Position numbers and translations under genes: made by a program. A model generated the notes under the pieces. That model did no database searches. It was given only the letters and a program-made list of their open reading frames with translations, and was not told the DNA's origin. 64,000 bases of DNA from Melanopsichium pennsylvanicum (taxonomy: Eukaryota > Basidiomycota > Ustilaginomycetes > Ustilaginales). Within the stretch, counting starts at the first letter, position 1. Each line of letters begins with the position of its first letter. This document shows positions 31,601 through 40,462 of the stretch, piece after piece. Location: contig OAPG01000020.1 in NCBI GenBank assembly GCA_900208305.1, positions 186,001 through 250,000 on the forward strand. The letters run 5' to 3'.

Positions 31601-32758
31601 ATGATCGTCAAGGCCTCATCATCAACCTTGGCTGCGGCCATACGAAATGGCGTCCTCTTACCCAGCACCTCTACGCCCGCCTTAGCTACTACTCGAACAT
31701 ACACCTCCACGGCACCCATCAAAAAGGGCCAACCCGCTTCGAAACCTGCCCCACTTTTGCACACTTCGCAGCTCTCCCCATCGGCCCCAACTCCGTCCAA
31801 GGAACCCTATTCCCCAGTCACAGTCGCCATCGTCAAAGGTCTGGCCAAGCTGATGGGCTACAATTCGCTCACCTCCACTTCGATTCGAGTCACGTCTGAC
31901 CTGTATGATCGTTGTGCTGAAAGAGCGCATGTCGAACGCAACTTTTGGTACGGTGACTGTGCTCTACCCGAAACCTACCAATCTTGGTTCCAGATCACCA
32001 ATCTTCACGTTTACCTGCTCTTGGCTCGATTCCGCGCGTTTGACAAGGCAGCCAACAAGACGTACAGCCAAGAGTTGATCAATCACTTTTTCATCGATGC
32101 CGAATCACGTATGCGCGATCGATTTGGTGTGCAGACATCTCGCTTGGTCAAAGGATACATGAGGGACATGCACATGCAACATAGGGGATCCATCTTGGGT
32201 TATGATGAGGGTCTGGCGGGAGGAGATGCTAGGTTGGCACAGGCAGTTTGGAGGAATATTTGGGGTGCTGGTTGGGGTACAGTGGCAGGCGTAAAGCGTA
32301 AACTTGCCGGTGTAGATAAATTGGTCGAGGGGGAGAAGGATGATCCTGAAGGTCAACCTGAACTTGCTAAGGATGCAGCAACGTTGGATCCAAGAATCGC
32401 GACAAGGCCCAACGCAAGTCCGTATGCAAGGGCTGCTTCTGCTTCCCTCGCTGCAGATCGCGCAAATGCCCAAGCGTCAACATTGCCTCCCCAGGCGGAG
32501 AATCCTGCAACCATGCCAGCTCAAGTAAACATTCTGCCCGCCATCGAACCACTGGCTGCAGCTCACCCAGAACTCGCCTTCCCTCATCACTTGCACAGGA
32601 TCGTCACTTTCATCCGCGCCGAATCCCACCGTCTCGCAAACCTGAGCGATCGCGAGGTGATGTTGGGCAGGGTGGAACCAAGATCACCGGCTGCAGGAAG
32701 CCGTTCCGAGGAAGCTGCCAAGGCTACTGCCAGTATCGCTACTTTCCGTCGCATCTGA
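31601..32758 (+). CDS. CBP3: Ubiquinol-cytochrome c chaperone CBP3/UQCC1
   Basis: An assembly factor for respiratory complex III. In yeast, Cbp3 (with Cbp6) binds the mitochondrial ribosome exit and newly made cytochrome b. The protein is 385 residues. Residues 1 to about 70 are Ser/Thr/Ala-rich with scattered basic residues, fitting a mitochondrial presequence. The conserved domain covers about 80-220 and includes CAERAHVERNFWYGDC, PETYQSWFQITNLHVYLLLA, an SQELINHFFIDAESRMRDRF segment and WRNIWGAGWGT. The remaining C-terminal third is Ala/Pro-rich and less constrained. The ATG at 31601 has a CATCACC context. It is intronless. The call is firm; the C-terminal extension has no known role. Confidence 0.92.
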   Translation: MIVKASSSTLAAAIRNGVLLPSTSTPALATTRTYTSTAPIKKGQPASKPAPLLHTSQLSPSAPTPSKEPYSPVTVAIVKGLAKLMGYNSLTSTSIRVTSDLYDRCAERAHVERNFWYGDCALPETYQSWFQITNLHVYLLLARFRAFDKAANKTYSQELINHFFIDAESRMRDRFGVQTSRLVKGYMRDMHMQHRGSILGYDEGLAGGDARLAQAVWRNIWGAGWGTVAGVKRKLAGVDKLVEGEKDDPEGQPELAKDAATLDPRIATRPNASPYARAASASLAADRANAQASTLPPQAENPATMPAQVNILPAIEPLAAAHPELAFPHHLHRIVTFIRAESHRLANLSDREVMLGRVEPRSPAAGSRSEEAAKATASIATFRRI

Positions 32759-33022
32759 AACCCCCCTCGCTGCAGCCACTTTGTACCTTATCCATTACAT
32801 TGAATCGAATCAACGTTGTACCACCCTCGTCAGTATCACCTTAGAGTCATGCGCAGTCAACTTCGCCTGAGTTTCAGCTCAAGCTTCTCAAGCACGGCAA
32901 ACACAGCACATGCAAGACGCATCATAGTGTCGATATGAGAAACAGCTTGACGCATTGATAAACAAGCTCATTTGGTATCAGAACAGAAGAGCCAGATTTC
33001 CGACAACGATTGGGTTGCAGAA

Positions 33023-36000
33023 TCACTTGTCGTGATGACGCTTGAACGGGTTGTGCAGCCTCGACTTGCGCTTCGAAGGCGTACCTTGAGATTCGGCCAT
33101 CGACCTGGTGTCGTTGTCAAAGCTCGGCCTCGATGCCTCCTCCGGGATCGCAGGCACGGGAATACCCATGTTGGCAGGCAAGCCAGCGCCCGCTGATACG
33201 GCAGGCAGTCCATCACCCATATAGGGAGTCACGAGCTCGCCGGTGGCAGGATCAATCAATGCTTGCTCACCAGTTGCAATTTCGGCTGCCAACACTTTAT
33301 TTCCGCCTGGACGAATGAGACTGCCAACACCTTTGGTGACACCGCCAACACCTTTGCCCGCAATGCCGACGACGCCCTTACCAACGCCGAAACCGGCCTT
33401 TCCAACACCCAGACCCGCCTTCCCAACACCTGTTCCGACAGCCAACACACCACCTGCGCCGGCACGACCAACGCCAGCGACACCATGAGTGAAGGTGCGG
33501 CTGATGCTGGTACCCTTACGCTCACGGTTGGTCACAAAATCGGGCTTGAACACGAATCGCAGCGTCACTTCCGAAGTGTCCGTGGCGCCCTTGCCGGTGA
33601 CCGGGTAGGTCTTCTCGAACGGCTCGAATGGCTCCAACACCGACAGGTCAACTTGAGCTTGACCAAGCTTGTCAGGAGTGCCTACCTGGTCCCAATCGTA
33701 GGCCTCGAAAATGGCCTCAGCAGCGACTCGCGAGGGGACCTTGAACTCCCCGAGATTCTCGTTGAAGTCGGGGTTGAGCGTCTTCTTGACCACCTTGGAC
33801 TTGGCCATGCGCTCGCCGTTGAGAACAAAGGCGAAGTAGGGGTCCGAACGGTTACCGCGGTCGGCAGCTCGAAGGTTGCGTGCATTGATGAGGTCAACGC
33901 GCAGATAACCTTGGTTGTTGACGCTTTCGATAGGTTCGAGGTGCAGGTCGATAGGGATGTACTTGCACTCAATCACCACACTGGCGACCTGAGTGCCGCC
34001 AGAATTGCTGAGACGGAATTCGTACTGAGAGTTGAGGGCCTTCTCTAACACGTCCTTGGTGTTACCAGCAAATTCGGCAAACACGTCCTCGTCGCCGTCA
34101 CCGGTGCGCAACTTGAGCAAGAATTTGGACCAGTCGAGCTCCTTGACGACGGACTCTCCTACCTCGTCCCAAGCGGCGTGAGCAGTTCGCGCTTTTTCGG
34201 TGGTGTAGGCGGGCCAGTAGCCATCGTCGAAGAGTACCTCGAGACGGGCATTCTTCTTGTTCTGAGGCAAAGAGCCTTGCAGAATATTGAAGACGATGAT
34301 GCCAGACTGCTCTTGAAGCAATTGCTCTTTGGACATTGTGATGCCCTCCTTCACCCCCTCGGTCGCTGTGGAAGGACGGCCGATGATTGCGGTCTTTACA
34401 CTGGCAATCGAATCGATCGACTCCTGATTCTTGGTGTGGCTCTTGGCAGCAGGGGCCCCATTGACAGTGTTGATGGCGGCATTCGCCTCACTGACACCGT
34501 TGACCTGTGTGGCACCGTTGGTGGCAGAAGACTCGAGAGGCGATTCTGAGGCAGGATCAGACTCCTCCTCGGCATCCTCGACGATCGCTCCGCTCTTGGC
34601 GATTGCCTCGTTTTCGCGCTCGTCAAATTCAGCGCCCTTGAGGTTGACTGCAGGAAGGAACTCGCATTCGAACTCGAGCTGACCCTTGTAGATGCCGCGT
34701 CCGAGGTGGATCTTGTCTTTGTGCGATTGCTTGCCTGTACCGGCGTATTTGATGCGCGGGTCCGAGCCCGTCGCTTCGATGGCCAGCTGAGCGACGTCGA
34801 TCTCGACGTTGCCGAGAGAACGATCCTTGCTGGTGTTCTGGTAGTCCATGACTTCGAGTGTGATCTTCTCGCGCAGAGTATGGACAGGCGCATAGAGGAT
34901 CTCGTTCCATTCGGGGTTAAGGTTGTTATTGACGATGGTAGTTCCGTCGACTGCTTGGCCGCGGGCACGGACCTGAACGTAAGGGTCCGACTTGCCTCCA
35001 GTCATGCCCTCAACATTCTTGACGTCGGTGGCGCGCTTCATCCAGAACTTGACTGCACCAATCGCAGGAGTGTAGCCACTGCTGCCGTTCATGCTGCCCG
35101 ACATCTGCACCGGCTTCCATTCAGCCGACATGCGCACTCGGCCAGCTTTGGAGTTCTTGAGCGGGAACCAGTCCTGCTGCTTCTCCTTGGCCGCCAGCAG
35201 GTCTTCGAGGCGGATGCTCACGTAAGCAACCACGGGATCAGCTCGCAGGTCGCGATCATCGAGGACCTCAACGGTAATGACGGCCTTCTTTCGGTCGGTG
35301 ACGAGAAACTCGGTGGGCATTTCGAAGATTGGGTTTGTGGTGCGCTTGATGACATGCGTGTCTCTGACTTTCTGGCCATTGAGACGGATGCGGCCCTTGG
35401 GGCAGAGCTCACCACCAAAGCCGGAGCGCTTGTCGAGCTCCTTGGCCTGATGGAGGGAAAATCGAACTACACCAGAGCGAGTCTCTGGCAACGGCTTGGG
35501 CTGGCCATCCTCGTCTACCTCGGGCTTGATGACCGGATAGTAAGAAAGAGAGTACTGCACCTCGCCGCGCTCCTTGGCATCCAGGATGATGGGAGAGCTG
35601 AGATTCTCCTGCTCAGGATCTTCCATGAGCTCCTTGAGGTCGAAGGCGGCTTGGCCCAGGTTGGAGTCGGGGCGATGCTCGTTGTAGTCCATGATGGCCA
35701 TGGTGAGCATCCCATTGAGATTGTTGAGCAGCACAAACTTGGTCTCCTTAAACTGCGGGTTGGCGGTGCTCTTCTTGGCTGACGTCTTGGCCAGGACTTC
35801 ACGGTTGTCGATGGACAGCGTGACGTACGGGTCTGGGGTGCCGCCTCCAAGCTTGACTCCCTTCAGATTTCGTGCGGACCAGATATTGACCTGAAGTACA
35901 CCCACAGCCGTGTCGAGTGGGGTGCCGGACATCATCTGCTCGAGGTTGATGGTGAACAGGTTGGGGTTGTACATCATGGGGCCGAGGTTGGCGTGGATCT

Positions 36001-37285
36001 GGCCCTGAATGAAGTCAGAGAGACCGGGTATGTTGCCAATGTCGAAGCCGAAAGTGTTGCCTCCAATGGGCTTGAGAACGTAGTCAATTTTGGGCTGCTC
36101 CATAAACGAGAGATCGACGAGCTGAACGTGCGGGAAGTTGCTCATTAGCTTCATACGGACGCGGATGTGACCGGTAAAGTTGATATCTTCAAGGAGAATG
36201 GGAAGACCTGCGCCGACGAATCCCTTTCCGATTCGAACCGTAAGCACGATCTTGGGATTGATCTTCTGGCTAGCCTGCTTGACAGTGAGATCAAGAACGT
36301 CGCTTGGTGTAAAGTTGAACTTCCAGTCCATCATGACAATGTCCTCGTCCGTGTTGGGGAAGGTACGGACAGAGTCGATGCGAGGCGCCTTGGTACCAAG
36401 CGTGAAGGTGGTCATTCGAATTGAATCGAGGAAAGATGGGCAATTCTGGACCAGGATCTGGTCGGCGATGCCGATGATGGTGGCCGAGAGCACGGGCTCA
36501 TAGATGAGCCAGAAACGCGAGAGGAAGTGATTGATCCACTCGGCAGATTCGTGCTCCGAGATCATCTTCTTCTTGGCCATCTCGCGAGTGATGTCGTCTC
36601 GAGCGCGCTGTCGGGTGCGGCGCATGCTAGTGTTGTAGTACGTCGAGCAGAATGCACCAATCACCAAGAGCGAGCCAATACCTCCACCAAGGCGAGTGGC
36701 AAAGTAGGTAAAGAGGACGGCTAGCATGATGACGGCGCCATTGTAATAGAAGAAGCCGTAGAACTTCTCATCGATGAAGGTGCTGATTAGGTCGAGGTGG
36801 GATTCTTGCTCGGCACTCACAGCTTGATCAGGCTTGAGACCCCGTGCAGCACGGGCAGCGGCAACCCATCCAGCTACGGTACCAGGAGGTAGGTTGGTGG
36901 TTGGCTGTCCCACAGGAAGGGATCCAGGAGCGGCCTTCTCTTGTTCGTTGAGTTTGTCGACATCCTTCATGCTGAGAGTCGGATCCACCTTCTTGCCTCC
37001 GATATCGCTTGTGAGTCCGTGCCCACCATCTTGCTGAGAAGCAGCCGTCTTTGGCCTGAGTTTGTCCGCAGCTTTGGCAGCTTGAGCCGCCTTTTCTTGA
37101 GGTGTTGCGTTCTCATCGAATTCGAGGACTCGAGCGCCAGCAGCCTCGTTCTGCCTCAGGCGTGCGCTGACGGCTGCCTGCTCGGCGGCGTCCTGCGCTT
37201 GAGCTGCATTGATCTGCGCCTCTGTTGGTTCAGGCGCAGCTGTCGCAGGCACAGCGTGGTCCGTATGCTTTGGAAAAGACGCCAT
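33023..37285 (-). CDS. TCB3: Tricalbin (SMP and multiple C2 domains, ER-plasma membrane tether)
   Basis: A 1420-residue membrane-contact-site protein; tricalbins anchor in the ER and bind the plasma membrane, moving lipids between them. Residues 1-165 are hydrophilic. A hydrophobic hairpin at about 176-215 is the ER anchor. The SMP lipid-transfer domain spans about 240-455 (SAEWINHFLSRFWLIYEPVL at its start). Five C2 or C2-like domains follow, near 462-560, 600-710, 742-860, 995-1095 and 1118-1228. Those with SDPYVQV and SDPYFAF are the most canonical. After the last C2 there is a Gly/Val/Lys repeat segment (about 1267-1325) and a basic C-terminus (KRKSRLHNPFKRHH). The start has a strong context (TCACCATGG). 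Which tricalbin paralog it matches is uncertain. Confidence 0.93.
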   Translation of the reverse strand: MASFPKHTDHAVPATAAPEPTEAQINAAQAQDAAEQAAVSARLRQNEAAGARVLEFDENATPQEKAAQAAKAADKLRPKTAASQQDGGHGLTSDIGGKKVDPTLSMKDVDKLNEQEKAAPGSLPVGQPTTNLPPGTVAGWVAAARAARGLKPDQAVSAEQESHLDLISTFIDEKFYGFFYYNGAVIMLAVLFTYFATRLGGGIGSLLVIGAFCSTYYNTSMRRTRQRARDDITREMAKKKMISEHESAEWINHFLSRFWLIYEPVLSATIIGIADQILVQNCPSFLDSIRMTTFTLGTKAPRIDSVRTFPNTDEDIVMMDWKFNFTPSDVLDLTVKQASQKINPKIVLTVRIGKGFVGAGLPILLEDINFTGHIRVRMKLMSNFPHVQLVDLSFMEQPKIDYVLKPIGGNTFGFDIGNIPGLSDFIQGQIHANLGPMMYNPNLFTINLEQMMSGTPLDTAVGVLQVNIWSARNLKGVKLGGGTPDPYVTLSIDNREVLAKTSAKKSTANPQFKETKFVLLNNLNGMLTMAIMDYNEHRPDSNLGQAAFDLKELMEDPEQENLSSPIILDAKERGEVQYSLSYYPVIKPEVDEDGQPKPLPETRSGVVRFSLHQAKELDKRSGFGGELCPKGRIRLNGQKVRDTHVIKRTTNPIFEMPTEFLVTDRKKAVITVEVLDDRDLRADPVVAYVSIRLEDLLAAKEKQQDWFPLKNSKAGRVRMSAEWKPVQMSGSMNGSSGYTPAIGAVKFWMKRATDVKNVEGMTGGKSDPYVQVRARGQAVDGTTIVNNNLNPEWNEILYAPVHTLREKITLEVMDYQNTSKDRSLGNVEIDVAQLAIEATGSDPRIKYAGTGKQSHKDKIHLGRGIYKGQLEFECEFLPAVNLKGAEFDERENEAIAKSGAIVEDAEEESDPASESPLESSATNGATQVNGVSEANAAINTVNGAPAAKSHTKNQESIDSIASVKTAIIGRPSTATEGVKEGITMSKEQLLQEQSGIIVFNILQGSLPQNKKNARLEVLFDDGYWPAYTTEKARTAHAAWDEVGESVVKELDWSKFLLKLRTGDGDEDVFAEFAGNTKDVLEKALNSQYEFRLSNSGGTQVASVVIECKYIPIDLHLEPIESVNNQGYLRVDLINARNLRAADRGNRSDPYFAFVLNGERMAKSKVVKKTLNPDFNENLGEFKVPSRVAAEAIFEAYDWDQVGTPDKLGQAQVDLSVLEPFEPFEKTYPVTGKGATDTSEVTLRFVFKPDFVTNRERKGTSISRTFTHGVAGVGRAGAGGVLAVGTGVGKAGLGVGKAGFGVGKGVVGIAGKGVGGVTKGVGSLIRPGGNKVLAAEIATGEQALIDPATGELVTPYMGDGLPAVSAGAGLPANMGIPVPAIPEEASRPSFDNDTRSMAESQGTPSKRKSRLHNPFKRHHDK

Positions 37286-38221
37286 GGTGATGGACGCTTA
37301 TCAGCACATAGAGGTTCGGTCGAGGACGAGATGATGATGATGCTGATAAGGAAGAAAGGCCTTTCGGGTCAACTTATCGCACAAGATCGGGTCAGGTCAA
37401 GCCAGGTCGGGTCAGGCCAGAGCAGCACTTCGGAAAGCGTGGTTCCAGTTTACGGCCGCCTTCAGCATGTTTGGTCTGCACCACGGCCATGCCGACTCGC
37501 TTGTCAGTCACGCAGACAGCAGGCGTGAGAAAATATCTCCGCTGAAAGCTTGCACCTGCCACGATGCATGGCCTGAGCACATCGGTGAAGCCGAGCAATC
37601 ACCAGGGAAGAATTACGAGTATCCAACCGCTTAAATTTTACTCCCAGAGAGGGCAGAAATGCTGAGGCCTGCGGGTCGCGCATCTCAAACGCTCCCAGAG
37701 CAATTCGAAATCTGCATAGCCATCCAGCGAGGATTACAACCTCTCGAAATCACATGATAATAAACTGCTCCTGCAGCTGTCAAAACGGTATGCAGTAATG
37801 GAGTCGTCGTCACAGTCCGCCGTTGCTGGTGCTGGCACCAAACTTTTGCTTCCAACTGACCCCAGGACTGTACTGTACTGTTAGGACTGTTGACGAGGTT
37901 CATCTTTCCGCAGTCGGGCAACTTGGTCGTTTCGCTCGCGGTCACGGATTCAGAGGCACGTATAAGGTGACGGATGTTGTCGGCAGAAGATCCGGAGCGG
38001 ATCTCAAACTGCATCAAACAAAAATTAAGCAGGCCTCCTCATTCAGTCGATCACGTTCTTGCGTTTTGGGAGCTTCACATACAGGAGAACGTCTGCCAGC
38101 ACATGGAAGTCGATACTAGAATACTCGTCGTTCGAATGCAGCAAAGGAAAGCCGGTTGCGCGACACTGAGCAGCCTATACAGATGAGCGATCTGAGCAAA
38201 TGCGACATATCGGGTGTCTCT
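37286..38221. other. Intergenic region between tricalbin and the secreted-protein gene
   Basis: No gene was identified. It presumably carries the tricalbin promoter and the 3' UTR of the neighbouring minus-strand gene. Notable items are an imperfect GTCAGG/GGTC-rich run (37390-37425) and TACTGTAC at 37871-37878, which overlaps a second partial copy (CTGTACTGTACTG). Confidence 0.5.
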
Positions 38222-39469
38222 TTACAAGAAAATCCAGACTCCCGATTTGAAAAGCTCCCGATCCAGAACGCTGTACAGCCGATACGTATATTCAGCCGGC
38301 TTAATCCTCCGGATTTTAACAACAGCAATGTCACCTTTATTCAACATCCTTTTGTCCTGCTCGGGCAGATCAGGAAAGTAACCTTTGACGTGCTCGGCAT
38401 CGATCAAGCCGTAAAACATCCCTGGTGACTGAGCGTACTTCACACGCAGTCCCATCTCGGGCCACGACTGACTTTGTGCAAGGAGCTGTGTACCGGACAA
38501 GCGACTGGATGAAAGTTTGTCGGCCAGGTTCGCTGTGGCAGCTATGCGCAAAGTTTGTTTCCTCTTCTGCCCTCCGGGCATTGAAACCATGTACTGCGAC
38601 GCGCCTTTGGCGTTTGGGTTCAAATATTTAGGCGATGACGGGAGGACAAATCTGTCGATTCGGTCTTGCACCGCTGTGCGGGTAGGCACATAGTTCTTCT
38701 TAGCTTCCACAGCTCCTTCAACATTCCATGTTTGGGCAGCGGTATCAGCAGCCGACTGGAGCGTTTGTCTGAACTGCGCCTGCTGTTGGACGACAGGCAC
38801 GACATGAGCCAGTGCTTGTCGTTCCGCTAGCGTCAACGGTGTTTCTTCAAGCATTTTCTGCCACTGTCCAGGAGACAGTCGATCCCAAGATCCATCCGAA
38901 GAACTCGGTAAAGCTTGGTCAGGTTTGAAGGCGTACGGCTGAGCTGGCCAAAAGCTGTGCTCTGGGTTAAAATTTGAACTGGAAACGTGTCCCGGGTCCT
39001 GTTCCTGCGCACTGAAGCCAAGATCGTGCATCACTGCATCGTCTTGATCTATCTCGTGAGGCTGAATGGCATTCTGCCAGTGGTAAGCGTCCGTCTGCAC
39101 AACTGCACCAGGTGCGCTATGCTCGCGATTCCAGGGATGAGAGGAAGAGAGTGGTTCCGCTGAATCGGGTGCAGTCCACTGAACAGGGTTCCAAGTATGG
39201 GCGAGTTGTTCTTGTTTGGCAGCAAGTGGAGCTTGGTATGCATTGTGCGGGTAATGCTGGGCAAATTCAGCTTGTACGGAAGGCAGGAAGTGGCCGGAAT
39301 ATGCGCCTGCATTGATGTCGCTCTCAATACCGTGGAAGAGGGGGTCCGAACCGACACCCGGCTGGGCTGTCGTGAAATGGTTCCAGGGGTGGTCGCCATA
39401 GACAGGAACGCTGTGCACCTGCAAGGCCAAGCCAAGCCAAGTGATCATGAGCAAAGCTTGGAAAGTCAT
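38222..39469 (-). CDS. Secreted cysteine-free protein, candidate effector
   Basis: From the ATG at 39469, which has a near-perfect context (GCCACCATGA), the protein is 415 residues and begins with a classic signal peptide: a short n-region, the hydrophobic core ALLMITWLGLALQV and probable cleavage near HS-VP (residue 20). Another in-frame ATG lies at 39502 in a poorer context. There is no other membrane segment and, by reading, no cysteine in the mature part. The N-terminal half is rich in His, Trp, Gln, Pro and Ser, with four loose copies of an H-x-W-N/Q motif (HPWN, HTWN, HPWN, HWQN). The C-terminal 110 residues look folded, with alternating hydrophobics and a YGLIDAEHVKGYFPDL segment. I recognise no known domain. 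In smut fungi such proteins are commonly lineage-specific and secreted in planta, so effector is an inference. Confidence 0.65.
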   Translation of the reverse strand: MTFQALLMITWLGLALQVHSVPVYGDHPWNHFTTAQPGVGSDPLFHGIESDINAGAYSGHFLPSVQAEFAQHYPHNAYQAPLAAKQEQLAHTWNPVQWTAPDSAEPLSSSHPWNREHSAPGAVVQTDAYHWQNAIQPHEIDQDDAVMHDLGFSAQEQDPGHVSSSNFNPEHSFWPAQPYAFKPDQALPSSSDGSWDRLSPGQWQKMLEETPLTLAERQALAHVVPVVQQQAQFRQTLQSAADTAAQTWNVEGAVEAKKNYVPTRTAVQDRIDRFVLPSSPKYLNPNAKGASQYMVSMPGGQKRKQTLRIAATANLADKLSSSRLSGTQLLAQSQSWPEMGLRVKYAQSPGMFYGLIDAEHVKGYFPDLPEQDKRMLNKGDIAVVKIRRIKPAEYTYRLYSVLDRELFKSGVWIFL

Positions 39470-40462
39470 GGTGGCTAAGTCAGCTACTTTGGGAGAGTGC
39501 ATGCGATGGAAGGGAGAGTCTCTACTCGCTGATCGTATTTAGGCTTGTTGCTCATCTGTCATCCTAGCCCAAAATCAAGACCCGTCTTCGGAATGGCAAT
39601 CACGCCGCTGTATAGTACAGTGCACCAGCTTTGCAGCACCGTTTCCTCCTCAGCTCGACTAGTTTCTGTTTGCTGTGATCTCGGCCAGCTCATTAGCCAG
39701 CACGTTGACAATCGAGTACCGCCATACCTCGGCTGTTGCTCCCACATCTGCTCCTTCTTCCCACGCCCTACTTCAACATATGATACCTTCTTGTTACATT
39801 CAATTAGACTCAAGAGCCGATACGAGGCCTTGAAAGTATAGGCGATTGGAAGTATTTCATTTGGTTTCCTTAATAGCTGTCGTACTTTCACTTTTTTGTT
39901 TCTGCTTCTCGAAACTGTGCACCTGTCGTTTGAGCCAAGCGAGCTTGTAGTGTGGAAAGCGTATGAAAATGTTGCCGAGGTGCTGCAGATTCAGCGGGTC
40001 GTGGTAGCAAGCCCGAGTGGGCAACAACCGAGCTCCTTGTGCCAGTATCAAGATCATGTTTCAAACGACCATTGGTTGTTCCACCTCAGTCTCTTCAGGG
40101 TGTAATGTTGTTATAGTATGTGATTGCGAATTCGAGCTTGCACCAAGCGGTATCATATGAAAATGACCGAGGATCGACCGTCGCCACGCTGTATCTGACG
40201 TATGTGCAACAGCGACAGGCTTCTAGCCACAGGCTGAACATGAAAGTCGCATGCATCGAAGGCAACCACCGTTTCATTTTTCTCAAGGCCGATCACGAAA
40301 GCAGCTCAGGCTCATTCCGTTTATGAATGCTGCCGCCCATAATGACATCCCCCCACTCACAACCCGAGTTCCGAAAATTGAAATTTTGAACCCTTTCTTC
40401 TTCCATTACATTTCATCTGCACATCCTCCCTCCATCCACACTTTGCAAGTTCGCTCGCCGTT
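39470..40462. other. Divergent promoter region, secreted protein and Arg/Gly-rich protein
   Basis: Both flanking genes are transcribed outward. No coding sequence is supported. On the minus strand, a CTAAATA sequence lies about 70 nt before the secreted-protein ATG and could serve as a weak TATA-like element. A C/T-rich stretch (40345-40455) precedes the plus-strand ATG. Confidence 0.45.

Noticed and set aside
34706..35782. A 358-codon open frame antisense to tricalbin
   Set aside because: It overlaps C2-domain coding sequence, shows no recognisable motif, and long antisense frames are common opposite GC-biased third positions.
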